64,000 bases of DNA, taken from contig BDDC01000046.1 in the NCBI GenBank assembly GCA_001662425.1, positions 1-64,000 of the forward strand. The letters run 5' to 3'. Source of the stretch: Chlamydomonas sphaeroides (Eukaryota > Chlorophyta > Chlorophyceae > Chlamydomonadales > Chlamydomonadaceae). Under the pieces are notes generated by a model. The model made no database searches. It had not been told where the DNA came from and worked only from the letters and a program-made list of their open reading frames with translations. A program made the position numbers and the translations under genes. Shown here in pieces: positions 35,439 through 48,400 of this stretch; position 1 is the first letter of the stretch, and each line of letters starts with the position of its first letter.

Positions 35439-38416
35439 ATGAGCGACAAGAAGCCCGGCCTAATTATCGGACAGAAGGGCGTGCAGTATGGCCTTCAAAA
35501 GATTGCGCCGAAAAAGCCAGGGCTAGCGGGAAAAGGAGCGGTCCCTGCACGGAAGGTCGCGACCGCGAACGTCTTCGGTGACGACGACTCAGACGAGGAG
35601 GATGTCGAACGTCAGATTGCCCGCCAGGCCGACCAGAAGCGCTCGGCGGCCAAGGTGGGGTTGGAGGGGTTCTGGTGCATCTCCAACCCGCACGCGGTGC
35701 GGAGTGGCCAGATATCCCCGCCGCTGGCCAGCTCTACAACATACCGATCCTGCGCCATGTCATCACGGCGTAGACGGCGCAGCTTTCAGCCGCGATAACG
35801 CCTCGGTGCAGGGGCCCGCCTGCACCAGGTGCCACCACCCCGACGCCACCGCGTGCCGCTGTGCCGCCTCCCGACAGGTGCAACAAATGTACGAGGACGC
35901 GCTGGCCCAGGACCCCAGCGTGTTCGACTACGATGGCGTATACGATAGCATCCAGGAGTCACGGACGTCGACCAAGCAGGCAAGCACTCAGGGCCCCAGC
36001 CCAGCCGGCACCCACCCAGCGCTACTGCCCCGGCAGCCAGCCTTCTGTGGCCCAATACAAGCAGCCCCCCGCTCTGCCCCGGCTACGTCCGGCTAACGCA
36101 CCCACGCGCTGTGCACCCGGCTAAGCGTCGTGTGCCCGTGCGTGTCCCTGCTCTTCTGGCGGCCTGCGGAACCGCAGGCGGACAAGGTACAGCGGGAGAG
36201 CAAGTACATCGCATCGCTGCTGGAGCAGGCGCAGGCGCGGAAGCGCGAGCAGGTGCGGACTGCTGCCTTGGGGGCCAAGGAGGCTTGCGGCGGCGGACCG
36301 GGGCTTGTGCGCGGTGTGGGTGTGGGTATGGGTGTGGGTGTGGGTGTTGCGTGTCCCTCTCCGCCGCCTGGAGGTCGCTCTGGCAGTGGGCCAAGCGCGG
36401 CGCGTGCTTGCGCCCCCAGCGCCATGGGACGCGCCGCACTGGCCGCTGCTGCCAGGACGGCTTGTGGGTTAGGACCCACGGGTGAACGCAACTACCAGGC
36501 TCTTGAAGGCTATGCCACGCCCCTGCCCCTGCCATTCCCTACTGTACGGCCAGGATGTGCTGTACGAGCGCAAGATGGTCAAGGAGCGGCAGCAGGAGGA
36601 TCACCTGTACGAGGGCAAGGAGCGCTTCGTGACCGGCGCCTACAAGTGCGCACGGGCAGGGGTCAGGGACGGGCAGCGGGACCGGCATGGGACGGAGCCG
36701 CGGCAGGGGCCGCGGTGCCGTGCCATGGAGCAGGAGCAGCAGCCCAGCGCACGCACGTGTGGAGCTGCAGACCAACGTGGAAGTGCGTTGGCGCTGCCGC
36801 TCGGCTGCACACGGCGCTGTGCAGTGGGTAGACGGCGCCGCTTAAGGCCCTGGTTGGCCGGCCAAGTTTGCGCGGTTGCCCGCCCGCAAGCTGTCGCCTT
36901 CGTGCATGCCATGCCTGCCTGCCGATGCCGATGCCTGCCCGCTCCGTCCTCACGCCGCTGCTGGCCGTCGCCGCCCCGGCCGCCGCGTCGCTGCCCCGCA
37001 GGCGCAAGCTGGAGGAAGACAAGAAGTGGCTGGAGGCGGAGAAGCGCAAGTGAGGATGTCGGGGGAGCGCGGGGCGCGGCGGGGCCGAGCCGCCGGTGGT
37101 GCAGGGGAGGGCAAGCGCGCAGGGTGTAGGGCGGGGCTGGGGCCAAAGACCTGGCGGCGGGTGCCGGGGTGCCTGCCGTTGACGCCCCCGCCCGCTGGCG
37201 CCCGATGTCGCAGGGAGGAGGAGGAGCAGCGGCACGACGTCCGCAAGGTGGGCCGTCGGCAGGCGGCCGAACGGGCGGAAAGGAAGGGTGGGCGACGGCC
37301 ACGACCGCCTTGTCCGAAGGCCTAACGCCACCGCGCTCACCCGCCCTCATTCACCGCACCCTGCCACCTCCTTCCCAGTGCGACACAGCCCCCAGCATGT
37401 CCCGTCGCGCTCCCAGCTGCGCTCCGCCCTCCGCTCTTCCCCCCGCCTCCGCCCGTCACTCACGCACGCGTCCCTCCCCCACGCCTGCGCGGTCCTCCTC
37501 CGCCGCTACGTGCCCCGGCATCCACCACAGCGCACAGCACGGCTGCAGCCAGGGCACATGTCACCCCCCGTCCGCTGCTCCCTGCCAAACCACCCCCATG
37601 CTGCCTCGCTCGCTGTGCGTCCCCCACACTCGCCAGGTGGGCCACCTGGGCAACTTCTACGCCAACCTACTCACCAAGAACGTGGCGTTTGGCCACACGG
37701 CCGCACCCAAGCCCGGGCCGGGCGAGGAGGCGGACGCCGCGGCCGAGGGGGCAGAGGGCGACCGCGGCCCGGGGCGCGAGGGCAGCGCAGGGCCCGGCTC
37801 GCGGGAAGGCTCACAGCCGCCCGCAGAGGGCGCGGCAGGTGAGCGGCTGGCTGTTGCGTGTTTGTACTGCAGAGGTGTGCTGCCCGCAGCGCTCCGCAGT
37901 GTGCCGCCGGGCGACCTGCCAGGCGTGCGGGCCTGCTTGTCTGCTCTCGTGTACCGGGTCTGGAAGTGCTGCTGCAAGCCGCACTGAGCGCCTCACGCCG
38001 CGCGGCGGTACCCCGCAGGCCCCTCCGCCAAGGTGCTGGCGCAGCTCGACCGCTACGACGTGCTGCGGCTGGAGGCCGAGAAGGCGCTGCGGGAAAAGCG
38101 CGCCCGAGAGGGCCCACAGCCGGCGGAGCAGCCGCCGCAGGAGCCAGAGGGGCGGGCCGAGGGCGGGCGGGGGCGCGCCGGCGGCGAGGGTGCGCGGGAG
38201 GCGGCCGGGCCCGGGCGGCCGCGGCCGGGCAGCGAGGAGGCGGGCGGAGCGAGCAAGCCGGCGGCCGGAGCGTCGGGGCCGGAGGCGGCGGGCGCTGGGG
38301 CAGCGGCGGCGCCGGCTGTTGCGGACGCTGCGGCGGGCAAGCGGCGCAACGACGAGAGCTCGGTGCTGTCGGCCAGGGAGAGGTACCTTGCGCGCAAGCA
38401 GCAGAAGACGGGCTGA
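35439..38416 (+). CDS. NSRP1: Nuclear speckle splicing regulator, NSRP1/CCDC55 family
   Basis: Protein of 388 residues in eight exons with matching phases: 35439-35654, 35878-35979, 36178-36252, 36554-36645, 37002-37049, 37214-37247, 37637-37838 and 38019-38416. The N-terminal half has the NSRP1 (CCDC55, DUF2040) pattern: KPGLIIGQKG and YGLQKI, an acidic FGDDDSDEED, then VFDYDGVYDSI, RESKYIASLLEQAQARK, YERKMVKERQQED, KERFVTGAYK and a charged coiled-coil helix. The C-terminus is Glu/Ala/Gly-rich and ends in RERYLARKQQKTG, a typical family ending. NSRP1 proteins regulate alternative pre-mRNA splicing in nuclear speckles; that role is taken from the family. Intron 2 starts with GC (CAG|GCAAGC). 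The first ATG that gives the conserved N-terminus was chosen. Confidence 0.93.
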
Positions 38417-39703
38417 GGGCCGGAGTGGGAGGGGACGGATACAGAGCGGGTGTGCCAGTCAAGGTTGTGCGCGGGCGTAGGGCTGCGGTGCGGTTGGTCG
38501 CATGGGTGCTGGTGGTCGGGCGACACGGCGGCGGGAGGGCGAGGGCCGGGCATGGTAACGCGTTGCATGGACTACCTGTCCAGGGGCAGGAGGCTAAAGG
38601 GCACGGGCCCCTCATGGCCAGGTGCGCGACGCGATGGCAGCCGTACCCTCTCACCGCGGCCTCGCTGGTTGGCGTTGTCCAAGTGCCCCACCGCCGCCAG
38701 TGCGCTCCACAATAGTCCCAGCAGACAGCTACACGCAGCGAGCCAGGTAGATTGCTGGTTTGTGACTGCCTCGGCACATCCCCTCCACACGCACACCCGT
38801 CAGCCTACACCGACGCACTCCTGCCTAGCTCAGCGCCACAGCCCAGCCGACGGCAAACTCACGTTGCGCGCTGGGCAAGGCGATTGCCGGCGCCGTTCGC
38901 AACCCAGCAAAGGGGGGCCAGATATCCTTACAAGGCTGCGTTGTTCGACAGCGCTAATGCCATAGCCCTGGTGTTCCGGCATGGCATCCTCACCTGCAGC
39001 TAGTTAGCAGCTTCCGCACGCCGTGACATCGCACACTACACCCCTGCAGCAGCCGACGACACACGCAGTGTACACGTCGAAGGTCCCCCGCATCGCTCAC
39101 ATCGCCCTTTCCCATGTATGGGCCCGACCTGCGTACACGCGGCGCCCGAAAGCGACGCCGGTTGGGTGCCCCGGCTACCTTCCACTCGCATCATCCACCG
39201 CCTGGTCCACAGTACACCCCCAAGCAAGCCACAAGCGCAACGCAACACGCGCAACACGTACACAGTCGTGCTGTTACCCCGCACACCCCTGGGCAAGCAA
39301 GCAATCCACGCCCGCTGCCCCTGCCATGTACCAGTCTCGGCTTGCGGCTGCCTAACGCTGGCAATATTGCCGCGCAACAGCGCCCCGAAAGTGTTGCCAT
39401 ACGCACGTGTTCCCTGGACCCTAGCCCCAACCCATCAACCGTCTCACACATGCAAACGCCTGCCCGCGGCGCCCATCAGTGTGGCGGCCGGGCCGCTTTC
39501 CATCGAAGCTTGACGACTACCCGCCTGCGCCCATCTCCCTTGGCCGAGCCCTGTCAACTCCCACCACAACCCCACCAGCCACCATCGCTCGCACAGTGGC
39601 CCTCCCGAGCCATCCCCGCCTTGCCGAGACCTGACCTGCTCCCTTGTCACAAGGCCAAGACGTCCACAGCACGCCCTGCTTCTGCTTCTGCGGCTGCGCC
39701 TGA
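38417..39703. other. Intergenic region between convergent genes
   Basis: About 1.3 kb between the NSRP1 stop codon and the carrier stop codon, expected to hold both 3' UTRs. No coding similarity is visible. Confidence 0.5.
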
Positions 39704-42591
39704 TCAGAGGCTCTGCAGGCCAGTGGCCTTGCGCAGGCGCTCAGCGGTGAGGAACATGATGACCGTGTGGGGCCCAAGGCGCGCGTATGACGCCGACCAG
39801 CCCTGCAGGAGCACGGAGAATTGGGATCTTCAGCCTGCTGATTGGCATCTGGGTGAGCAGGCCGTCGACCAATCTCGTGCGCACGTCCCCCAGCTGAGAA
39901 CGGAGCCCACAACCCTGGAGCCTGCAGCCCCACGACCCCTGCTCTCCAACCTGCCCAAAGGCCTTTTGCAGACTGGTCTGTTCCAAAACCAGCCAAAGCC
40001 CAACCCAAGCCCGCACAAGGCCTCTACGGCACAAGGCAGGACGCCGTGCGGCACCCCGCCAGCCAGCCCCGCCGCCGCCCACCTTCATGAAGCCCAACAG
40101 GCCGTCCGTGCGCATCACATGCGCCGCGCAGGCCATGGGCCCACTGTACGATTTGCCACCTGGGGAGAGACAGATGAATGAGGGCGGGAAGGCGGAAGGC
40201 CGCCACGGCAGCGTCAGCGGGCTCTCCGAGCAGGCGGCTCCAGCTCAACACCAGCGGGCTGGCAGGGCGGGCGGCCGCCAAGAAGGCGCCGGCCAGCACA
40301 GGCCGCCCGAGCGCACCGGCCAGCCAGCCAAGCCCTTGAGCCCAACCAGGAGAAGCGTCCTAAACCCCGCAAGGCCCAGTGCGGGGCGGCTCTCACCGAC
40401 AAACATGCGCGTCTTGATGACGTCGATGGGGTTCGTGATGGTGGTGGTGACCAGGCCGGCAATCATCGAGCTCGTCAGGTGCAGCGCCACGCCGTCGTGC
40501 CAGCCCGTGGTGGCCACCACGCCGCGCTTCACCTCATCGTACGTGGCGCACTGCGCCGCCGTCAGGATGGCCGACCGCACCTGCGCGACACGGGGCCGGC
40601 CGTACCAGGTCAACGCAGGCGTGCACGCGCGCCGTGCGGCAACAACGCACGCAGGCCGCAGGGCCGGCTTGCGCAACGGCTAGGGGCGGCGGCGGCGGCG
40701 GCTGGAGTGACCGTGGCCAGGGGGCCAACCGCATGCGGGAGCTGCCACGCGCGGCCCTGGCCCCGCCCCTTGCAACATAGGTCGCGGCAGCACACGACCC
40801 CACTCACCAGGCCGGGCATGGCGCCCTTCCACAGCCCAGCCACGCCGTCCGCCGCCACCACGGACCGGATGACGCCCAGGCTGGTCTTGGGCACCGTGGG
40901 GTCGCGGCCCGCCGCCTGCAGCCGCGTCTGCGGGGCACGACGTCATGAGCAGGGGCGGCGGCGGTGGCGGCGCCGTCAGGCACACGTTGCGACGTCTCCA
41001 GCGCACCCAGCAACAGCAGCTACAGCAACCCACAGGGCGCCCGCACTCGCGCGCCGCGCCATCGAACCAGGGTAAGAACTGCACCAAGCGTTGCGCCGCA
41101 CTGCAACTACTGAAGGCCAGCTGCCGCCGCACCTTGATGAGCTCAATGGGCGACGTCACGGCCGCCGCCAGGCCGCCGCTGAGCGAGCCTGCCAGCACCT
41201 TCATCTCCAGGCTGGGCTTCTTGATACCCTCGCCCACCAGCATAGTCTTGATGGGCGTGTACAGACCCAGGCGCGCGCCTGCGGGCCCGGGCGGCAAAAA
41301 AAGCGGAGGAAGAGACTCAGAGGCGTCAGGTGGGTCAGGTGGGTCAGGTGGGTGCCGGAAGCCGAGCAGCCGAGCAGGCCGGCGGCGCGGCGGCACAGGG
41401 GGGAAGGCGAGCCGGGGCGTGGGCGTCCTCGCGGCGGCACAGTACAGTACGAACGAAGCGATGAGCACGGCGGCGGTGGTGAGCAGAGTTGGATGGGTGT
41501 GTGCGCGCGCACCTCCGAAGAAGAAGCCGCGTGCTAGCGACGGCCCCAGGCCGCTCCACAGGGCTGTGATGCCCTCGTTGGCCACAACCGATCTGCCCGT
41601 GGCCACCTGAATGTCGGACGAGGCGACACAAGGGGGGCGGCAGCAGCGCAGCGCACTTCAGGCGGCGTGCGGCAGCACGTCATGTCGTGTGTGTTGCCGG
41701 GCTGCCGGGCCCAGCAGCGGGGGAGTGGGGCAGGCGCCGAGCGAGCGAGCGCGCGAGCTGGCGGGTGGGCAGAAACCGAATGCCCAGGAGGGCGCAGAAG
41801 GCGTCGCGTGGCCGATGCCCGGCGCCTGTTCGCTGGGATGGGCTGGCGCAGCATGGCATGCGGCATCACGGGCGGCCCCACGGCGCGGCTCACCATGCCG
41901 GGCGGCTTGACGCCCGCCGCGAGCTGGTTGCGTGCGAGCTGCAGCCGGACCTTGATGACATCTGCGGGGGCGGGCAGGGGAGACGAGTCAGGCGGCCAGA
42001 CGGGCGACCTAGAGGGGTACGGCTGCAGGGCCAGCGGCGCCTCGGGCAGTGGCAGTGGGCACGCGGGGCCAGGTCCGCTTGCAGGCGGCGGGTGCGTACC
42101 GGGACCAGCCCGGCGGGACCGTCCCGGCTGGAGCCGGGCATACTCTACGCCTAGAGCAGGGCGCTGGCGCGGCTGGAGACTCACCCAGGGGGTTGGTGGC
42201 TGTGTTGGCGGTGCCGACGCTGATGCCCGAGGTGTAGAGCTCCGTGATGACTGACTGGGGGATGAAGAAGACGAAGGGCGCCGAGCTGCTGCCCGACTTG
42301 GCCTCCACAGCGGCGGCCGAGGCCGCCGACAGCTCCATCACCTGCGCACGGGAGCATAATGTAGGTGCAGAGTGTGGCGGCAGGAAGGCGCGCGGCCAGG
42401 GGAGCTGGCCCGAGGTGCGCCGATAGTCAGCGCGTTTGCAGCGACAGGCAGCGACCGAGCCGAGTCAGCGAGGCGCCGGCTGGTGTGCCGCCGAGCGGCA
42501 CGACTGGGTTCAGAGGGCCAACAAGTTTGTTCCTCGCGTCGCAAGTGTCAATCGCGTAAGCGCTTGATCGGGGGCTTACCTTCTGAGCCAT
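39704..42591 (-). CDS. Mitochondrial carrier (SLC25), UCP/dicarboxylate type
   Basis: Inner mitochondrial membrane transporter of 318 residues in nine exons, all in phase: 42591-42580, 42341-42185, 41961-41894, 41606-41513, 41278-41133, 40927-40808, 40580-40397, 40159-40083 and 39802-39704. It has three repeats of about 100 residues, each with the SLC25 signature: NPLDVIKVRLQ, SPIELIKTRLQ and NPIDVIKTRM. Family helix landmarks are present (ALWSGLGPSLARGFFFGGARLGLYT, GLWKGAMPGLVRSAI, and GWSASYARLGPHTVIMF in the last helix). The ARLGLYTPIK and ARLGPHTVI segments fit the uncoupling-protein/dicarboxylate-oxoglutarate branch, but the substrate cannot be fixed from sequence. The first coding exon holds only four codons (MAQK); the first PxDxxK signature is split by an intron. 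There is no obvious cleavable presequence, as usual for the family. Confidence 0.95.
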
Positions 42592-45315
42592 GGAATTACG
42601 GTTCCGCTTTTCTGACGGGTTATGTAGGCGAGCCCGGCGCCCCGCGAGCTAGTGCAGCCGATGTGAGAGAGCTGCAGAAGGACTAAGAGGGCTTGAATCG
42701 TTGGGGCTCCACGAAGCGCTGGAGATGGGCACAGATGCACCGCAGTCGGCCTGCGCCAAGGACGGCATTGGTCACGCCATGCGGTCAGATGCATAGGCGA
42801 CACACACGGGGCCAACACGCGACTCACTCGCAGTGGATTTGCCGCCGGGCTGCACTGTGAAAGCACAGGTCGGTTGCTGTCGTCGGCAGGCGCGGAGTCG
42901 GCGGCAAGCTGCGAGTCCAGTTGCGATGCAGAGGCCGAAGTCGAGTGTTGAGTTGATGTTTGTTGTGTGTAATGCCGTGGAACGCGGAAGTGGTATGCGC
43001 ATGCAAGGGCCCCCAAGTACGGTAACGGTTGTGGATGCTGACGCGGTGTTGGTCCCACAACATGGCCAGAACCGCATAGTCCATTACGATTAAGGAGATG
43101 CACTCAAGCAGAGTGTACTTGGTGCCTAGGACGCGACCTTGCCTCAGCGCGCTGTCATTCCAGCGCGGACAGCTCGGCGGTTTGGCGCGGCCCTTCCCTC
43201 GCTGCTGCCAGCTTCCGCGCGCCCTATGAAATGGCTGAACCACACCTCATCCGCGGCGAAGTTCGCGTGAGGCGGTTGTGTCGACTGTCCCGAAAGCCAT
43301 GCCAACGTAACGGCTCCTCTGCGCTTCGGTAACACCGCGGCGGGCCCGGGCACACAGCAATCGCTGCATCAAATCGCAGCGTCCAACTGCGTATGTACTG
43401 AACCTCGCGGCTTGTCCCCTCCAGTCCTCATCCTTGGTCCTCAAAACCGACGCCTCGCTGCACCACAACACGTGCCCGGCCCCGGCCCGATCCATCCTGC
43501 TTTCCCCTGTCCCCCGGACGGCCCCCGGCCCCTCGCCGCCTCACGCCAGCAGCCTCTCACGTGTTCCGCCCCAGCCGGCAACACGAGGCGAGGGGCGGCT
43601 TGTCAAGATGCCAAAATGTCTGCCCTCGGGCGCTCCTGAGCTAAGGGGTCCGCCGGAGCGCCTTCGCGTACTTTCGCTTTTCTGGCGCCTCTGACTGCGG
43701 AGAGGTTGTCTGTGTGAGGTACGGTATGAAGCACAAGTGTAGCATTCTGTGGCAGCAGCAGCCAGGGGCACAGGGGCAGCCGTTAATGGGACGGCCAGCA
43801 GCATCCGCGGCGACGGTGCTGGGTACTTGTACACCTGCACGCACACCCTCACCGCACGCGCGTGCCCGCAGGCAAGGCAGGCGGCACGGCACCGCACCCT
43901 CGCCGTGGCACGCTTGGGGGTTGCCGGCTGCAGCTATCCGTGCCCGAGGTTCCGGTCCCGTCCGCTCCGCCCAGGACGGGCCCAAACCAGCGACTAGGTG
44001 CTGGCGAGGGGCTCGTTGGCGCACCGCCGGCCGCGGTCATGCTATCGGCAAGGCACACACAAGTAGAGTCGCGGCTACCCAGCCGCCAGCACTCAAGCAC
44101 GCATGTTGCGGGCCCACCAGGCAGCGCAGGCAGGGGCCACGGCACTCGACGGCTCGAGTTGATTCCTTGAGTGGGCCATAGGTAGGATACGCACAGGCGC
44201 GGGACTGGCGAACTCCAGTGGTGCTGCCTTGCCGAGATGGTGGCCTACATTGGCAACCCGCCAGCCTTCGCTCCGTTGCTCCACAGGTTCGCTCCCTTCC
44301 GTGCGTGGGGCTGGGTTGTGCGAGTCCCACGCCAGCGACTAGCCGTCACGCTTGCTTCAGCCTCCGATACGCGACGGCCTTTATATGCCATGGGGACGTC
44401 ACGGTAAGTGCGCATCGCAAGGCACTGCCAGATTCCCGCCGCGTCCCCACTAACCGCGCAGCCTACAAGCGTGCGACGCTTCCCGATACCGTTCTACACC
44501 GCCATTCAAGGACGCCCGCTAACCGGTCGGGTTGCTGAGTACCTGGGGTGCCAGAGCGGTTGTTGCAAGGTGGTCTCTATTCCTCTCCTGGCATCCTTCT
44601 GGTTGTAATTGGAAACCCGCCGGCCTTGGCGGGACCGTGCCAGGTTAGGCAGGACGCGTACTGCCTGCCCTGCCCTACCTCCCAAGGTCGCCTCCAGCAG
44701 CCGGCGCCGCCGACCCAACCTGACGGCCCCCTGATGCTCTGCGACTTCCAAGCGACCTGCTATGGACATTGAGAGTTGAGGGTACGCTCAAGGCAGCACC
44801 AAGTGACGGTACAAGGGGGCTGGCGTTAATGTTGGGCTGGGAGCAGAGGAGGCTGGCCTCTACCTGGCTTTCTGAGTGGCAGTGGACAAGGCCGCACGCC
44901 GCAGCCCTGCAATCAGGGGAGCCCCCCCTGCCTGCAATGCAAGGCAGGGCAGCTGAAGGCATGTTGATGAGTAGACGCATGTGGGCGGGCCCGCCAGGGC
45001 GTGAGCTGGCACTAATATGGCAGTGCACGGCACCTGGCGGGATGATAGCGCGGGGGCAAGGCGGTGAGGGCGGGAGATCACTATGGCTGAAATTCCGGGT
45101 GCAGTGCGGCACGTACATAGGCGTACCCTCTCCTGGGTCAGACCAGGCTCAGGCAAGCTTCCGTTGACGAATGGACGAGCAGCCTGAAGGTCAGCGGCCG
45201 CCCCGCTGACACGCAGACTTCCACCCAAACAAGCTGTGCTGATTACTGTTTTGTACAAGAAGTTGTCGCCCTACGCGGTGTTAACCGGACGACCCCAACG
45301 CTTAGTCGAGCCGTG

Positions 45316-45333
45316 CCCACTTTCATGTTCATG
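45316..45333 (+). promoter_or_regulatory. Upstream block 1 shared by the tandem paralogs
   Basis: CCCACTTTCATGTTCATG here and CCCACTTCCATGTTTATG at 49825-49842 lie at similar distances from the two start codons (about 95-108 bp). This is either retained after duplication or a shared promoter/5' UTR element. Confidence 0.5.
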
Positions 45334-45395
45334 TCTTCTGTTACGAAGAATTGATGCCAACCCCAAATTCGTGTCGTTCATATCACCTGCGCGCT

Positions 45396-45413
45396 AACGC
45401 GTGGGGCGAAACT
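45396..45413 (+). promoter_or_regulatory. Upstream block 2 shared by the tandem paralogs
   Basis: AACGCGTGGGGCGAAACT, 15 bp before the ATG at 45429. The same block with one change is at 49909-49926, 23 bp before the second paralog's ATG. Distance from block 1 is also conserved (62 and 66 bp). It probably lies in the 5' UTR or at the transcription start. Confidence 0.55.
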
Positions 45414-45428
45414 GCATAGTTTCGTGGA

Positions 45429-48400
45429 ATGGAGCCCGCAGCGCTCGCCGGCCTGCTCGTGGGCATCATCCTGAGTGTGCTGCTAACTACGGGCACGCTC
45501 CTGCTGTGTGCCGGCCATGGGAGGAAGCAGGCAAGCCGCGACTGTCTGCCTGCAACCGATGCCGCACGTACCACTGCGCTGTAGACGCCCAGTCCTGGCC
45601 GTCTGGACTCGACGCCCCAAATTTAACACAGCGGCAACCAGAAGCCCCACTGAAGAGCGTTGCAGCTGTGCTCGTCCCGTGCTGTGAACCTGTCACCAGC
45701 TGGTGGCGCCGACGTGTGTCGCAGACCAGCCTCCCGTGGCGTCCCTCCCCTGGCGTGTCACCCCCGCCGCCTGCCCACAGCGAGCACTCAATCCCGCTCC
45801 TCCCTGTCGCTCCATACCACCGCAGCAGCCGCAAATCAAGGTCCCCTAAACCGCCCTGCCCTGTCGCCTGTCCCTGAATCACCCAACCCCAGAATGCCGC
45901 CGCAACCTCCACACCAGCCTACGCCCGGAACCCCACCCTCGCCGGCCGCGTCGCGGTCGATCCCCTGCTTGCTCCCGGATGGTCCGAGCAGAAAGCCGCG
46001 CGCGACCGCGCCATGGCCGCTCAGGCCGCGCAGGCAGCCCCTGCTGCCAGCGGCGCTGGTCTCAACCTGCGCTTTCCATCGGTGGCCGCCGACAAACACG
46101 GCCTGCCCTCGCACCTGCTCAAGCAGCTAGGCGCCGGCTACAGCGGCGGCTACAGCGGCCGCGGCCCGCAGGTGAGCGGATGCAGCAAGCTTGCGACCTC
46201 GGCAGCACTCACACACATGCATCTGCACCTGGCGCCTGGCGCCTGACGGCCGGGCCTGCTCACACCTCAGCCACACAAGCGTCAAGCCCTGTCCACCCAC
46301 AACCCTGCCGCCGCAGGTCCTGCAGCGAGGCCCCTCGTCGCGGCCCACTAGCGACCAGCACGTGGTGGGTCCGACCCCTTTCACTTGAGAATCAGCGTGG
46401 GTCCGACCCCTTGGTCGTTGTGGCTGTCCGTCAGCACCGGCAGTGCGCACCTGCACCTGGTTGCTGCCGCAGCCCGGGGCAGCTGCGGACACAAGCCACG
46501 CCCTGCCTTCAGTGCCAGCACATGCAGTCGACCATCTGTGTGTATTCTCTGCCGATCCGCCCCGCCACACCCCGCACACTCGCAGTTCCCTGCGCTTGAA
46601 GGCCCCTCGGGCCCGGACTCGGCGCCGCCGGCCTACGACCCAGCCCGGCCAGGTCCTGGCTCGCCGGCGGCGGAGGACCGGCCGTCAGCGGACTCACCGC
46701 TGCAGCGGCCGGAGCAGGCCTTGACCACCAGTGGCGAAGCCATTTACCACCGCTCCAGGTGGGGTCTGGGCCTGGGTCGGGCCGCCGCCTACGGACGCCC
46801 AACGCGTCAGGCCCCCATCTCTGCGAGTCCTGCAAGCTGCCGTACGAGCCGTGGTACTCCAGACACACAAAGCCCCTCACGTCGACTTCCGGACCCTGGG
46901 ACACCGCCACCACAGGAGTACGGTACGGCACGGCAGCATCCAGATCCGCACCTCGGCCACAGGCGAGCTGCCCCACGGCGACCCCGACAGCCGCCGCAGC
47001 AGCGTCGCCGGGGCCTGGGCCATACCCTCGCCGCTCAAGGCCTCCCTGTCGGGTGCCTGCGTGCACCCGCATCCGCACCCACACCACACGGCAACGGGCG
47101 GCAGCCCCAGCTTCGCGCGGCGCCGCAGCCTGCTCGGCGTCGCCGCCAGCCGCGACGGCCGGCCCAGCGGCAGCGGCGCCGCGTCGCCAATGCCGCCGCA
47201 CCGCCACGCTGGCTACGGCAGCGACGATGACGACGACGCGGGCTCGGCGCACGGTTCCGGCCCGTATGGCGGCGGCGGTGGCGGGCCGCTGCGGACGGTC
47301 AACAGTTCCTCACTGAGGCTGCAGGCCGCGCGCGTGCTGGCGTCGCCGTTGGAGGGCACCCGTGCAGGCAGCGGACCCAGCAGCCACGGCGCTGGTGGGC
47401 CGGCGTACCCCTCCCAACAGGTACGTTTGGTAAGCCTGCTGCTGCTGCTGGGGCACGGCTCCGTTACTTCCCTGCTTTACGTTCTACGTCAAGCACCCGC
47501 TCCCAACTCGGACGCTACAGCCCAAGGCACCCTGCTGAGCCAGCCCGCGTGCCGGTGTCCGTCCCTCGCTCGCAGCCGTCGCCGCTGCGGCCCACGCCCA
47601 GCCTGCCCGTCGACGCTGAGGTGCTTCGCCTTCCCGACACGCGCCCTCGTATGCCCGTCATCCTGCGCGAGGCGCCGCCGCCCGGCGGCCGCCCGCCGCA
47701 CCGCCCCAGCGGCTCCGGCTCGGGGCCGGCCTGGCCGCGGCTAGGCGGCGGCGCTTCCGGCCCAGACTCTGCGCCGCTGGTTCCTAGCCCGGGCCTCGGG
47801 CCCGCCGCCGGGCAGAGGCTACTGATGACGGCCGGGGGCGCACCGGCGGTGGTGGGCCGGGGACCCTCCTCTGCGTCGGCCGTGCCGACGCTCGGCAGCG
47901 CCGCGAGCCTCGGCAGCCCGCTTCGCGCCAGCGGCATGGGTGGCGGCGGCGGCGGCACCGCCGCCGTTCTGCCCAGGGCCCAGCCGCACCTGCCCAGCCC
48001 GCTCGGCCACGGCGCATCCCGGACCAGCGGCAACGGCGCCGCCGCCGGGCGGCCGCCGGCCTTTGCCGCCATCAGCTCCCCGCCGGACCTGCGAGACTCG
48101 GGGTACGACGACGGTCCGACGTCGCTACCCGGCTACGACGACGGTATCGCCGGCGGCGGCCGCGGCGCCGCTGGCCCGGGATCCATCTCGCAGTGCGGCG
48201 GCTGGCAAGATACCGCCGGCTCACACCGCCCGCTTGTGTGGCAGAGGAGCGGGCCCGTGGGCTCACAGGCGGCGATGCCGCCGCGGGCCCCCGCCGCCCT
48301 GGGTCTGGGCGTCCGGCCATTGCGCGGCGGCAACGGCCCGGCCGCTGGCATTGAAGTGCGCGCGTCGCTGCCGGTGCCGCTGCCTGCGTTGCCGTCTGCT

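Larger units (their letters stand above)
42592..45428. other. Divergent intergenic region, no gene supported
   Basis: About 2.8 kb between the carrier start (-) and the first tandem membrane protein (+). GC content is somewhat lower than in the genes. Several open frames under 160 codons exist on both strands, but none has a domain, a membrane span or similarity to the neighbouring paralogs. The last 120 bp contain blocks conserved upstream of the second paralog. Confidence 0.5.

Noticed and set aside
42576..45400. Several open frames of 80-175 codons in the divergent spacer
   Set aside because: No domain, no splice-consistent partner exons and no similarity to neighbours; expected by chance at this GC content.
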